64,000 nt of DNA. Source: Ciona savignyi. Lineage: Eukaryota > Chordata > Ascidiacea > Phlebobranchia > Cionidae. How positions within the stretch are numbered: position 1 is the first letter of the stretch; the number at the start of each line of letters is the position of its first letter. Shown piece after piece: positions 26,796 to 37,519 of this stretch. The notes under the pieces were generated by a model. It worked only from the letters and a program-made list of their open reading frames with translations. It was not told the origin of the DNA and did no database searches. Where the stretch lies: the NCBI GenBank assembly GCA_000149265.1, contig CH002016.1, positions 257,308 through 321,307 on the forward strand, read 5' to 3'. The position numbers were made by a program, and so were the translations under genes.

Positions 26796-26976
26796 AATTT
26801 TTTGCAAAAAAAAAGGGGCCTTTAGGTTTAAAATTTAGTAAAAAGGCCAAACGTTTTGACTTGCATATAACGCCAACTTGCTTTAAAAGCAAAATTCACC
26901 TAACTCGACCCACCCTCCGCTAACGCGACCGCTTGATGACGGTCCCATAGGTGGTCAGGTAAGCGGGGTTCCACTG
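26796..26976. mobile_element. Second Tigger-like MITE, right part only
   Basis: From the gap edge to CCACTG at 26976, followed by TA, this repeats the last ~180 bases of the element at 23932-24457 (AAAATTTAGTAAAAAGGC, GCATATAACG, the TGATGACGGTCCCATAGGTG block). It has many single-base insertions, such as doubled C and A residues, that look like low-quality sequence at a contig end. Confidence 0.85.
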
Positions 26977-27845
26977 TATATGCCTTTTTAATTACTGGTA
27001 AAAATTAACTTATGCAGAAAAAACGTAGTTGAATCAAAATTTCTTCCCTTGCGCATTAAAGGGACCCCATAATAATTAATTTGATTATAGACGTGTTTTA
27101 AAGACTTTCGTTTTGCCGTCTTTTTCAGTTTTTATTTAAAAAAGGTATTCGGTGAGTTTTCACACTTTTAAATTCTACAAAGATTTCCAATCACATTCAA
27201 AATTTAAAACAAAAATCTATTTGTAACATATATATCCCAATATTCCGCAAGTCAGTCAAAAAGACGGTGAGGTATGGTTTCTCCGTCGGAGTGACAAAAC
27301 TCACAACTTTCAGACGTTAAGACTGAGCATTTTATTTGACACATTACCTAGCATACTTAAATTTAGTACAAAACTTAAATTTAATCACACTGCTAATATT
27401 CTGGACGATAGAGTTTTGGAAGTTTTTTAGATTCTGTCCTAATTCGTTCCCACTAACCTATATTAATGTCTGGTGCACACAGAACTTTCTACCGAGGTTA
27501 GGCCTAATAGCGAACCCATGAAAAGCTCGCCACATGCTTTTTAAATAAACAGTTTGTAACATCAACCCAAAAATTCTTATTAATAGGACTCATCACATAT
27601 ACGTAAACGGTGCTTTTAATATCACTTTGCTTAACTTTTCGTAGATCCTATTAATCCAATGCGTTCATGCGCTGGCAAAAACCAGTAAAATGCAAATAAG
27701 ATAGAATAGCCTACACTATAATGGTTCTGATAAACAAAAACGCAGAAATTTCGCAGTCTGTTTATTATTTAATTTTGGGGTATTTTCTTAAAACTGCTCA
27801 CCAAAAAAAGTGCAAAGAACTTTACAAACAAATCTAGAACCTATA

Positions 27846-28110
27846 CGCCGGCGGTTAAGTGCGTCGTCTTTCAATCGAAAGGTTGCAGGTGCGAAACTGG
27901 TCGCTAGCTAGTTGGTTGTGTCCTTGGGCAAGGCACTTTACGGACATTGCCGGAGCCCAGCGGATTAATGGGTTCTACCAAAAAAAAACGTGTCCATCAT
28001 ATACAACACACTGCAATAGCTGTGGTAACCCGACGGTGGGTGCGAGGTGATCTGGCGATTTCCCGGGTGTTTCCATTCACGGGGATAAACATGAATATCC
28101 TATCCTATAA
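27846..28110 (+). repeat. tRNA-derived SINE, near complete
   Basis: Begins in the tRNA-like head (CGGCGGTTAAGTGCG, then GGTTGCAGGTGCGAAACTGG like a B box), contains CCTTGGGCAAGGCACTTTAC and GCGGATTAATGGGTTCTACC, and ends with GGGATAAACATGAATATCC plus a TATCC-type tail. Same orientation and order as 46207-46474. Confidence 0.85.
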
Positions 28111-28139
28111 GGTAACACCTCAAATATGTTACCTGAATT

Positions 28140-28799
28140 GGCTATTACGTTACAGTGATGTCAAAGAAAAGGAATTACTCAGTGTGGTTGCGTTTCAGTG
28201 GAGTTCTGGGAAAACGGTTTAACATGGTTGTTGCTAATCAATAACCATTTTCAGTGTGGAAAAACTTATCCTGGTAAAATTTATGTCATGCTTCCCAATT
28301 GTTTTGGGCGGTTTGTTGGGCATTTCTTTGGGGCTTCTACTAACTAAAAATATGATTTATGGTCATCTAGATTAACTTGCTTAAAAGTTGCCCTACGTCA
28401 TTCAGTTGGACTGGACGAATACGTTTATTCGACACACGAATTGTCCACTATTCCTATGCACCACTGCAGCACAAACAGAGCTGCCGATTGGGGCAACCAC
28501 AGAATATATCATGAAGGAAACATGGGTTTGCCAGTATCTTCATACTAATCCTCATCGTTGTGGAAGATCGGAGAAATCACCAGTTATATCTTCCTGCCTT
28601 GGTATGGAAGTGGTTGGGTTGATACCACACACCACATTGGCCTGCAACAGAAGTCGATTTACCACAAAAACACAGATTTTGCTGGTCCGCCATAAAAATT
28701 TAACTTCATTTGTTCAGATGCTTAATTAAATCAGAATATTCTTTCATTGTTTTAACATTTTACTTGCATACAATGCATAGGTATGATTTTATGCTATTT
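28140..28799. other. Unassigned stretch
   Basis: Contains a 113-codon open frame at 28388-28729 (+), with several Cys and His, that matches no family I know and lacks clear splice sites. It may be repeat-derived. Nothing else is recognised. Confidence 0.3.
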
Positions 28800-30548
28800 C
28801 TAATCTATCAGATCTGTTGATCTGTTTATTACATTATTACGTAATCGGCCCATTTCTTTAATTTTTAAGGGTCCACCAATCCAAAAACATTGAGTCAAAA
28901 TCCCAACCTCAATACTCCTAGCTTGCAGTTGAGCTTGAGCAATATCAACCAGTGCTTTTTGTATCTCAGCTAATTGCTCTTCACCCTGCTGAACTAAGGT
29001 TCGCAACTTTGCAGCAGCTTCTTGGTTTTCCTCCTCCAACTTGGAAAGGCACTTCGCCTTCATTTATTAAAGTTTTAGTTTAGTTTATTTTTTGTTTTCA
29101 CGATGAAAACACGAAGCGGGACTATCGGTAAAAATTTGGAAAACGGGTAAAAACGGCAAAACGACAGTCGTTAGACATTAGAAAGGGGAAAAATGACGAG
29201 GCAGGTACATGGTTCAATTTTAACCCTGCCAAGCTTAATAACAGATATTGCTTTGATCACACTAGATTCGAAATTAATCATATTGAATAAATCTAGAAAC
29301 TAAACTGATTTGGAAAAGAATAAAGACATGATGGGATGTTCAAATGTAAAGTAAATAATTCATATCAACCTGAAGTTCAGGTGTGCTTTCCTCACTTGGC
29401 AGCGAATCGATCAAAACATCAATGTCTTTGGCTGTCTTCGTTATTAAAGTAGCAAATAGACGTATAGTATCTAAAAAGAAAAAAAGTCTACTGTAACTTA
29501 ACTATGTGTTTTGACACAAGGTTGGTGTTCTGTCGTAAGGCATTTTAAATGTTCAAATCTGATTGTAAATTATTTTCGGATTATTGGATTATTACAGCTT
29601 TTGCAGTGTGTCGAACACAGAAATTGCTTGTTTTAACATAATAATTTACCCACTTGAAGCAACATATGTAACAGGACTACCTCGGACATGAGGTTACTAA
29701 AGCACGGGACTACCCAGGTCTGAAACTCACGTTTGGGCTGCTGGTATGACGCACTACGGGTACTGGTTCACCAATAAGTTAGTTTTCATCAGCATAAAGT
29801 AGGCTATACAATATAGATTACTTTAATTTTAAACAAATGAAAACTGCCTAACAACAACTTCAGTTCTTAAATATAAGTGTCATGGAGACATGGACAACCA
29901 AATGCACTTTGAATAGAGTGCATAACACGTTGTTAAACAACATATACACATCCGTGACATTACTAAGAGCCATAAGTAAAAGCCCAGCACATACCGTCAT
30001 TTGTAACAGCTGGTTCTTTATTTCCCAATTTCTCTAAACCAGCAAATGAACCAGGGGCAGCTGACTGTTGCAAAATCCCAACTCCGTTGCAAAAGTGTTC
30101 AGCAAGCTGGGATAGATTTTAAATTATATATTTTAACTCCTAGTTTGTGCCACTGCTGCACGCTAAGCGAAGATAATAGTAAAAATTTAATAAAATAGTG
30201 CATTAGGTATTTTACAATTTACCACAGGACCCTGTCTATTTTTTTGGAGCTATTGCAGAAGCATGAATATGATACACTTACTTTAGTTTTTGTTTAACCC
30301 ATTTCAAAGTATACAACCAACTTTATACAAGCTAGGTTTGGTCCCGCAACCTTCGTGCTAACGGTCACTACACTTACACTGAGCCAAACAGCTGAAAATC
30401 ACTTTTGATGCGATTTGGCAGAAACAAATTACTTCAAAACTGTTTGTACATATTTTTTAACCGAGAGTTGAGAAACAAAAATATTATATTCTACATAAAA
30501 ATTTACCTGATTTACAGCATCTTGTAACTGTGTGAGTCGATCAGACAT
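28800..30548 (-). CDS. MED21: Mediator subunit 21
   Basis: Subunit of the Mediator complex (middle module), the nuclear coactivator linking transcription factors to RNA polymerase II. Four exons, 30548-30507, 30106-29995, 29470-29370 and 29057-28800, join in frame (171 codons with stop; human MED21 has 144 residues). The N-terminus [14 protein letters not shown], the blocks [11 protein letters not shown] and [20 protein letters not shown], and [12 protein letters not shown] ... [11 protein letters not shown] are nearly the same as in human MED21. The C-terminal ~38 residues after QAQLQARS have no counterpart in human; either the tail is lineage-specific or a further splice removes it (a weak donor follows AGTATTGAG at ~28911). 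It is the last gene of a same-strand cluster, 219 bases downstream of the CEP20-like gene. Confidence 0.93.
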
Positions 30549-30767
30549 ATCACACTTTAGTTTACAGGGTATATACTTTAGACTAGAAATCTAGAATTCA
30601 GGTAAAAAGAACACAATCTTACTTCATTGCAACATAATGGGAGTTATAAACTCTTACCTTCTACAGATAAATTTACGCATAATTACAAAAATAAAAATTT
30701 TATAACAACTAAAGTATAAATTTAATAAAAATAACTTTTCAGCAATTTAAAAAAGTATTCATCAGAC

Positions 30768-31175
30768 TTAATATTCAGATGCATCTCTACACAATCCTAT
30801 TCTCTGTGAACTTCCGCTAGAGTTCTGCTTAATAAAAGCATCAAGTACACTGTACAATAATGGAATTTTGACTGTGTGTTCTGTGTCCTCTACATTTAGT
30901 TCATTACAAAGGAAATTGCGGTCCAATTGCACCTCAGGTTGCCCAGTTTCCGCCACTAACACAGAACCAGAGTAGTTGTAGTTGTTGAATTTAAGATATT
31001 CCCGGATCAGTTCATTTATGATGAGGTTTTCGTTGCTTAATTTTGGCTTTTCAACTGAATGATCATCCATTACTTTAAAAACTTCAGTTCGAACTTGTGC
31101 CTTCAATTTCCCCATAATCCCTTTTGTTTCCAGAGATTCCATAAGTGCCTTTTTAAGTGCATCAACAGTTGCCAT
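30768..31175 (-). CDS. CEP20: CEP20/FOPNL (FOR20) LisH centrosomal protein
   Basis: Intronless 135-residue protein. The N-terminal helix MATVDALKKALMESLETKG leads to a LisH-type dimerisation motif at about 49-81 (LIINELIREYLKFNNYNYSG). This is the FOP/FOR20 N-terminal family, centriolar-satellite and basal-body proteins needed for ciliogenesis (family knowledge). Human CEP20 is longer (~174 residues), so the C-terminus here is short. The ATG at 31175 sits in CCATGG context about 25 bases downstream of an acceptor-like CATCTTAG, which could be a cis or trans splice site. It lies between PHAX and MED21 on the same strand. Confidence 0.88.
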   Translation of the reverse strand: MATVDALKKALMESLETKGIMGKLKAQVRTEVFKVMDDHSVEKPKLSNENLIINELIREYLKFNNYNYSGSVLVAETGQPEVQLDRNFLCNELNVEDTEHTVKIPLLYSVLDAFIKQNSSGSSQRIGLCRDASEY

Positions 31176-31724
31176 GGTTCTTTTTCCGTCTTAACACCTA
31201 AGATGCTTAAAAAAATTGAATATCATGAACTTTCATTTGCGTAGATCAACTTAAGACATAGAATAACAATTAAACATAATTGATTCCCCTTTTTTTAAAA
31301 GTGTGAACTAATGAAGGACAGGAATTGGGATAGTATCCTCGAATACAGAAATCTTAAACATGTAAGAACAAAATTATACTAAGATTAATCAACAGTGACA
31401 ATATAAAAATGCTATAAATGTATACTTCATAACCAAACTAATACCAGCAGGGCAGGGCTGCATAGCTAACCAATAGAACAGTTAACTCATGGTCCATGAT
31501 CAGTTATATTTTTTTTATTTATTTTTATTAATAAAGTTAATTCATACATATATATTTGGCTATTTTTATATTTTAAATATTGAACTATGTGTGTGTTTGT
31601 GTGATATATGGATAACTGACAATTAAAACATAATTTTTTATGCATAAAATAGGGTAAAATTAGAATTGCAAATGTTCGTTTGTTTGTTATATTTACACCT
31701 TTAAGGTTTGACAAGTAAACTTTA

Positions 31725-32690
31725 TTATTCTGCAGTGTCAACTGCCATTTCCACAGATGGACTGTTACGGGGCGTTGCGCTAATTAAAACACAATTTGAT
31801 GGGTCCTCATGAGTGGCCTCAGACATGATCTCGGATTGATCTGTTTCGTCTTGCTGTTTGGCTTGTTTCTTTGCTCGTTTCGCACTCATCCACTGTTCTC
31901 GCTCTCTCATAGAATCTTCCTCAAAGATTCGGTTCACTTCATTTTGATCTACTCCTTCGTGGTTTCGAAGCAAATGTAGAAAAGTACCACCAGGGGTCCG
32001 GCGTCGATCGCCCTGCAATGTCATCAGGCCTCCACTTTGCTCTACTATTTCAGTTTTTCCATACAATATCAGCGCTGTTGGAACTCCAATAAAGGATACA
32101 ATTTTCCTTAACAAGTCCCTCTTTTTTTCCCATAGTCTAAATATTAGTTCATCAGCCACCTTTTCTTCGCTATCATCAGGGTATATTTCATTACGTTTAT
32201 TTAATTTCACTATCTGACCTGGTTTATACTGAGGTACATTATTACCTGGTTTTCTAAATTCCTTTGTTCGTTTCCGTTTTAAAGCGGTTTTAGATTTACC
32301 TCCTGCTCCATTTTCATTTACTTTATTGACAATATGTTTTTCATTCTGGCAGGAATTAATGTCACAAGCAATATTTTCGCTTTCAATATCATCGTTTAGT
32401 GCCTCATCCCGATCTCTATACGCGAGTTCAAGTGAAAAGGACTCGGGACCTCTTGACATAAATTTTTTCATGCCTACTGTTCCTAAACTGCTTGAAATAT
32501 CATCAGAATTCTGGTCTGCTAGCACAGAGCTCCAAATTGTCTTCATTCTGTGTTTGGGAGGCAAAGCAGTGCTCGGTAATTTTGAAGCAGAGGGTGTTTC
32601 CATGTCACCCTTTTCATCCTCATCATTTGAACTGCTCAATATTTCACCATCTTCATCAGATGAATCAATTTTAGTCGCACACCTTAACAT
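31725..32690 (-). CDS. PHAX: PHAX, phosphorylated adaptor for snRNA export
   Basis: Intronless 321-residue protein (human ~394). PHAX bridges the cap-binding complex on U snRNAs to CRM1/RanGTP for nuclear export (family knowledge). Seen: an acidic Ser-rich N-terminus, a conserved TIWSSVLADQ block at 51-60, a basic nuclear-localisation-like cluster LKRKRTKEFRK at ~137-147, and the RNA-binding PHAX domain at ~174-243 (EKVADELIFRLWEKKRDLL, FIGVPTALILYGKTE, GDRRRTPGGTFLHLLRN). The tail has a basic heptad stretch (AKRAKKQAKQ). An acceptor-like TTTGCAG lies ~20 bases upstream of the ATG, which would suit spliced-leader addition. Confidence 0.95.
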   Translation of the reverse strand: MLRCATKIDSSDEDGEILSSSNDEDEKGDMETPSASKLPSTALPPKHRMKTIWSSVLADQNSDDISSSLGTVGMKKFMSRGPESFSLELAYRDRDEALNDDIESENIACDINSCQNEKHIVNKVNENGAGGKSKTALKRKRTKEFRKPGNNVPQYKPGQIVKLNKRNEIYPDDSEEKVADELIFRLWEKKRDLLRKIVSFIGVPTALILYGKTEIVEQSGGLMTLQGDRRRTPGGTFLHLLRNHEGVDQNEVNRIFEEDSMREREQWMSAKRAKKQAKQQDETDQSEIMSEATHEDPSNCVLISATPRNSPSVEMAVDTAE

Positions 32691-33328
32691 TTTTTAACTT
32701 ATTCCAATGCTGCAAATTATCAAAACATGCTTGGATTCTACATCATCAAATAACATCATTATAATGCATGGTATGTTGTTCTACTGCATCAACAACAAAA
32801 AATTGGCACTAAAGTGTTAAAAGCAAATTAAATACAAACGTAATTTAACCTTTTAAAAAAGTTCCAAAATATGAATGCACAATTTTTTCACAGTATTTTT
32901 TTAATTATTAATGATAGCAAACAACAGTTGTTTGTATACTAAATGTCAGATTGTTTACTAATATTTGTGTAGATAACACAGCCATTGTTCATTGGCAGCA
33001 AGCAGCAATATGATAATGTACCTTCACCATAATATATAAACCAAATTGATTTTAAACACATGATATAAATTTCGTTCAACGAATTTATTGCACCATAAAC
33101 ATTAAACGGAATGAAAACAGAATCGGTACAATACATGCTAAGCAGGGGTATATTTGATTGCATTTAAACATCTAGCTAAGAATTGCTAACATTTACTAAA
33201 ACTGCATTTACTTGTTAAAAATTGTTGTACAGGATATTAAATTTATTAGATATTTAGCGTTCTACTAAAATGTTTATAAAAATACAGGTTGCCAATTTGT
33301 TGAAGTAAAATGTATTAGCCTAGTCGAC

Positions 33329-34363
33329 TTATGGTTTTTCACTCTTTGGTGGTGTTGCTTGTTGTTCATCGTACTCTGCCATTTTTTTAATCTCTGAGGT
33401 TAATTCGCGAAGGGAACCAACTTCATCACGCATTGATGATAGACCATCCTTCGTTGCTTTAACATGGGCCGTTAGTGTGGATATCTGTGATTCAACTCGC
33501 AAAGCGGATTGGTCGATTGCGTTTTGCACTCCCGAGTAAGAATCTGTAGCAGAATTTAGTTTGTCGGAAATTTGCAGAACCTGTTCCTGAATGTCATTAA
33601 ATTGAGTATCTGTAACAAACTTCAATTTGATTTGGGATATTTCTTTTTCCAAAGATGACTGCTTTGTGCTCATAATATCACCCGATGCTCTTAGCTGGGT
33701 CAAATCTTGAGAAATTTGTCGTACTAAATCGGAGACTTCCGTTTTCATGTTTATTCTTATTTCATCTTGGTCAGTTCGAAGTGTCTCTACCAGTTGCTTA
33801 GATTCCACGGTCAGCTTGGTTAGTTTTTCAATTTCTTGAGCAGTTAATCGTTCAAGCAATGACACTTTCTCGGTCATAGTTTCTTCTAGAAGTCTCATTG
33901 ACTTCTCTACGTGGGAAACCTTAATTTGAACATTTTCTTCATTTTGCTTTACCTTTGAAGTTAATTTTGGTATATCGAGATTTATGCTTTTTAGGCTCTG
34001 TTCCAAAAGTTTGATTTGATCCATGACATCTTCATAGGCAGCTTTAATTTCTGAGAGACTTTCAAACTTTTTGGTATTTGCTTGAACATCAAATTTAAGT
34101 TTCGACAATGCTTTTATCTCATTGGACAACTGTGTCACTTGTTCTACTAAAGCAGAATTTGCTGTTTGCAATTCATTAAAGAAGAAATAGAAGCCACAGC
34201 CACAACCAGTGGTGATAAGAAAAATCATCATCCACAAGCTTGTGTTTGATTCCTTACGTTCACTCTTTCGTGGAGTTTCCTTAAATCCATTGGATGTTGG
34301 TCGAGGCTTCTCTGTGCCAGTGTTTTCCGCCTTTTTTTGAGGAACTATTTTCTTCGCACACAT
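33329..34363 (-). CDS. CKAP4/CLIMP-63-like single-pass coiled-coil membrane protein
   Basis: Intronless, 344 residues. A basic, Lys/Pro-rich N-terminus (1-41) is followed by one hydrophobic segment at ~43-62 (SLWMMIFLITTGCGCGFYFF), then almost uninterrupted heptad coiled coil to ~335 and a short charged tail. This type II layout with a basic cytosolic head and a long lumenal rod is that of CKAP4/CLIMP-63, the ER sheet spacer that binds microtubules. Human CKAP4 is ~600 residues, and coiled coils give weak homology, so the assignment is tentative; another coiled-coil ER protein is possible. It is first in the same-strand cluster CKAP4-like, PHAX, CEP20, MED21. Confidence 0.6.
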   Translation of the reverse strand: MCAKKIVPQKKAENTGTEKPRPTSNGFKETPRKSERKESNTSLWMMIFLITTGCGCGFYFFFNELQTANSALVEQVTQLSNEIKALSKLKFDVQANTKKFESLSEIKAAYEDVMDQIKLLEQSLKSINLDIPKLTSKVKQNEENVQIKVSHVEKSMRLLEETMTEKVSLLERLTAQEIEKLTKLTVESKQLVETLRTDQDEIRINMKTEVSDLVRQISQDLTQLRASGDIMSTKQSSLEKEISQIKLKFVTDTQFNDIQEQVLQISDKLNSATDSYSGVQNAIDQSALRVESQISTLTAHVKATKDGLSSMRDEVGSLRELTSEIKKMAEYDEQQATPPKSEKP

Positions 34364-34899
34364 GATGCTATATTATTATTTTTTTAATGGTAGCAATTCA
34401 CTAAACAGCTAATAAATCCTAAATTTCAATTGAATTAGATCTTGTATACATAAATGTTATATTTAAATAGATAAAAGATAGACTTAAACAAATGGTAAAG
34501 TGGTAACTTTTGCATAAACCACCCAACACCACAGTCCATTAAAAAAATATAAATGTTCCAAGCAAAATTTTAAGTTCTTAAGCATTCAAAACTTCAGAGA
34601 TCTAAATTGTAAAGTGACATTTATATCTGGTAAATAAAGCTGAATTAGTTTTTGTTGTTTTTAATTAAAACCAAACATAACGTTAGCTGTTAGCTCAACA
34701 GATGTAAAAACTGAAATAGATCATTGTTTACTGAAATAAAAGTTGTAATTTTTTTAAGGATCTTGATGTTTTCGCAGAAAGTAAAGAGGGAAAAAGTATT
34801 TTAAATGCCAATTGTTGATGCATTCTTTTCTACATCATTTTTCTTACTATACATCAAATTAATTGTATTATAATAGCTTCAACATATCCAAAAATAAAC

Positions 34900-35190
34900 A
34901 TTCAGACGCTTTGTGCATATAGCCACCAGCGGGTATTGTGTATAAACTATACATTTTTATAAAGGCTACAAGCCTACAACATATCCAAAGTAATAATTGG
35001 AGAAAACTTTATGAATGTCTATCTAGATAAGAAAACCGTAGCATTCCAAAATGATGAGTTATGAATATTCAGACACTTCGGGCATATAGCCCACCGTGGT
35101 TATTGTATATAAACTATATATCAATTTAAAGCTATTTGAAAGGGCTACAACATATCCAAAGAATAATTGGCGAAAACTCTATGAATGGAT
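34900..35190. repeat. Two direct copies of a ~125-bp segment
   Basis: Copy 1 (about 34900-35025) and copy 2 (about 35065-35190) share, in order, ATTCAGAC, GCATATAGCC, a TTATTGT(A/G)TATAAACTATA block, GGCTACAA, AACATATCCAAAG and AATTGG(A/C)GAAAAC. They are diverged tandem copies separated by ~40 bp in intergenic DNA. Confidence 0.65.
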
Positions 35191-35289
35191 TTAACTTTTT
35201 ACTTCCATTCTTTGTTTTATCCCGTTTTTTTATTTTTAAGTTAAAGAACTTTGGTGGATTTAGCAATGTCTGTGGTGCTGTCTTAGTTA

Positions 35290-35560
35290 TGTACCAGTAT
35301 GGAAAGTAGGGCAGCTGCACACTCGAGTTTTTTGTTTTTCCTGCGTCTTTGCACACTTGGGTAATTTCACACATACTCATGACCTAGCAGTATAAACATC
35401 GTATAATTTCCAACAAACCTGTAAACCTACTTCTGGACCTCCGGTAATTTACTGTCAGTACGTTTTTGTTACGTAGATAGTTATGTTAGCTGTTAGCCAG
35501 TATGGAAAGTACGGCAGCTGCACACTCGAGATTTTTTTCCCTGCGTCTTTTTTCCCTGCG
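35290..35560. repeat. Duplicated CAGTATGGAAAGTA segment
   Basis: CCAGTATGGAAAGTAGGGCA at ~35295 recurs as CCAGTATGGAAAGTACGGCA at ~35500. Both are followed by GCTGCACACTCGAG and a TTTTTTCCCTGCGTCTT-like stretch. Downstream (35560-35640) is a GTTAGGGTT-rich run common in dispersed repeats. Confidence 0.6.
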
Positions 35561-36898
35561 AATGTTAGGGTTGGAGTTAAAGTTAGTTCTGGGGTTGAGA
35601 TTAGTGTTTAGGACAGGGTTAGAATTACTTTCCATAGCAATCTAAGTGATCCAAGCGCTCCAAGCGGTCCCGTAGTATTTAGAGGCACCCAACTTTGGAG
35701 AGTATTCTAATTCTTAACCACCAGTATGGCCTTTAAAATTTCAATAATGCAGAAATTGTTACTGAACTCCTTTTGTCGTACATATCGACCGGGGTTTCTT
35801 ATACAGGTATACAGATTACACAATTAGCCTACGTCTTATACTACAAATTGGTCCAAAACCACGAATACAGCTTTATAAAAAACAAGTGGTATTCTCAATT
35901 GATTCTGGATACAAAAATTATTCCGTTTGTTTCGTGTATTATCTCAAACTTTCCTTACTAGTTTTTCTTTTCCTCACATAAATCAATCACGAACAAAATA
36001 ATTCGTTTAAATATTCGTAACTAAACCTTATTTCTTAAGAAAAAATAAACTTGGCGGTTAGAATTTAAAACGGATGATACATGGGTTAATCATTTTTATG
36101 AACTGCAACAAATATGGACTTTTGAAGCTTTTATAAGTTAAATAGAAATTAAGTCTGTAGTTGCACAGTGCCACTTAATTGTTAAGTCTGTAGTTACACA
36201 ACGCCACCTATTGTGTTGTCTCAACGATGAAGCGATAGACTTGTAATTGTTTAATGACACCTTTCACAAAAGGCGCGAGCGTAATCACTAGCTAAAAGAA
36301 AATCTACCAGGAGTACAATCGCCCAAAGACGCAAGACGCTATATGTTATTACAGCGATCTATTTTAATTAATGAAAAGAGAATTATTGACGGGAGAAAAG
36401 GGAGATTAAACGTTTTTCCTGCCTCTTGGTGATTATGATCAGTGTCGCATTGAAAAGATTCCGAATGTCATACTGCGCATGTGCGTACTGTTAATCTTCG
36501 AAACAAACACGCCTTTTATTTCTTTGTATACCGGGCCTAAAATGATAAAAGTTAAAACTTAATTGGACAAAGAATATATGCCACAAAATTAAAAAAAGAT
36601 ATTAATAGACTACTACCATTTTGAGTTTAGATTTTTTTTCCACGGTGGAAAACTTTGTTTTGCGAACTCGAATCCTGTGAACCATGGCTGTGTCGCGTTT
36701 CGGGTATCTCCCCTAAAATGCGTGATTTTTTTTACCGTTATAAGGTTTAAATTAATGATAGGCTAGTCCATTTTTATATAGTATATTTGTCGGTCGCGTT
36801 AACCACGCGTTATTATCGTTATATTAAAATGTCTGGCTTTTTTATATAAGGCCCCAGCGAAAACGCCATATCAACTCCCCATGAAACCGCTGCCTTTT

Positions 36899-36998
36899 NN
36901 NNNNNNNNNNNNNNNNNNNNNNNNNNNNNNNNNNNNNNNNNNNNNNNNNNNNNNNNNNNNNNNNNNNNNNNNNNNNNNNNNNNNNNNNNNNNNNNNNN
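36899..36998. other. Assembly gap (100 N)
   Basis: Exactly 100 N; gap length unknown. Confidence 0.99.
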
Positions 36999-37427
36999 AT
37001 TCATGTCATACAGTACTTCTATTTGTAAAAAACAAGACGTTCAATTCAGGCCAGAAATTCTATTGGAGCACTTACCAACTCGATCCTATTTAAGAATTAT
37101 TTTACTTTTGTTATATTTGGTACAAACTTTCATGCAAAAAATATAACTAAAATAATCATTAATTATGTTTGTTACAGGCTTAAATGTTTTGGAATTTTAG
37201 CGCTGCATTTATGTTTTGTTAATAAGAGCCATTAGTTGATTTGTTCATTTTGCCCACCGGATTGCAGTTCATTTATGCGTAGAGGCGCTATTATGTATAA
37301 TCTGACAAGTAAAGCGTAACTATCTGATAACATGCGGATATGTTTACTATGTACAAAAATAACAAAACTAGTCCGCCGACGCGGATGCATGTGTTGGTTT
37401 TCTCGTTTTAAACAATTTCGAGATTTC

Positions 37428-37440
37428 TATATATAAATAT
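37428..37440 (+). promoter_or_regulatory. Candidate TATA box of the TLR gene
   Basis: CTATATATAAATA lies about 80-90 bases upstream of the TLR start codon at 37520, a suitable distance for a core promoter with a short 5' UTR. This is a positional inference only. Confidence 0.4.
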
Positions 37441-37519
37441 CCTGACGCAATGGCTGTGGGTGTGATAGTGTGCTAGCTTTAGCAGCCATTCGACCAGACG
37501 TAGATTACATACCAGCATT

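Noticed and set aside
26534-26923. Open frame running through the N gap
   Set aside because: The N run has placeholder length, so the frame across it is meaningless; only the part before the gap was kept as a weak candidate.
28388-28729. 113-codon + strand frame as a gene
   Set aside because: No family match, no splice sites or neighbours supporting it; adjacent to a SINE.
36819-37093. Open frames on both strands through the second N gap
   Set aside because: Created by the N run; flanks show no domain or splice signal.
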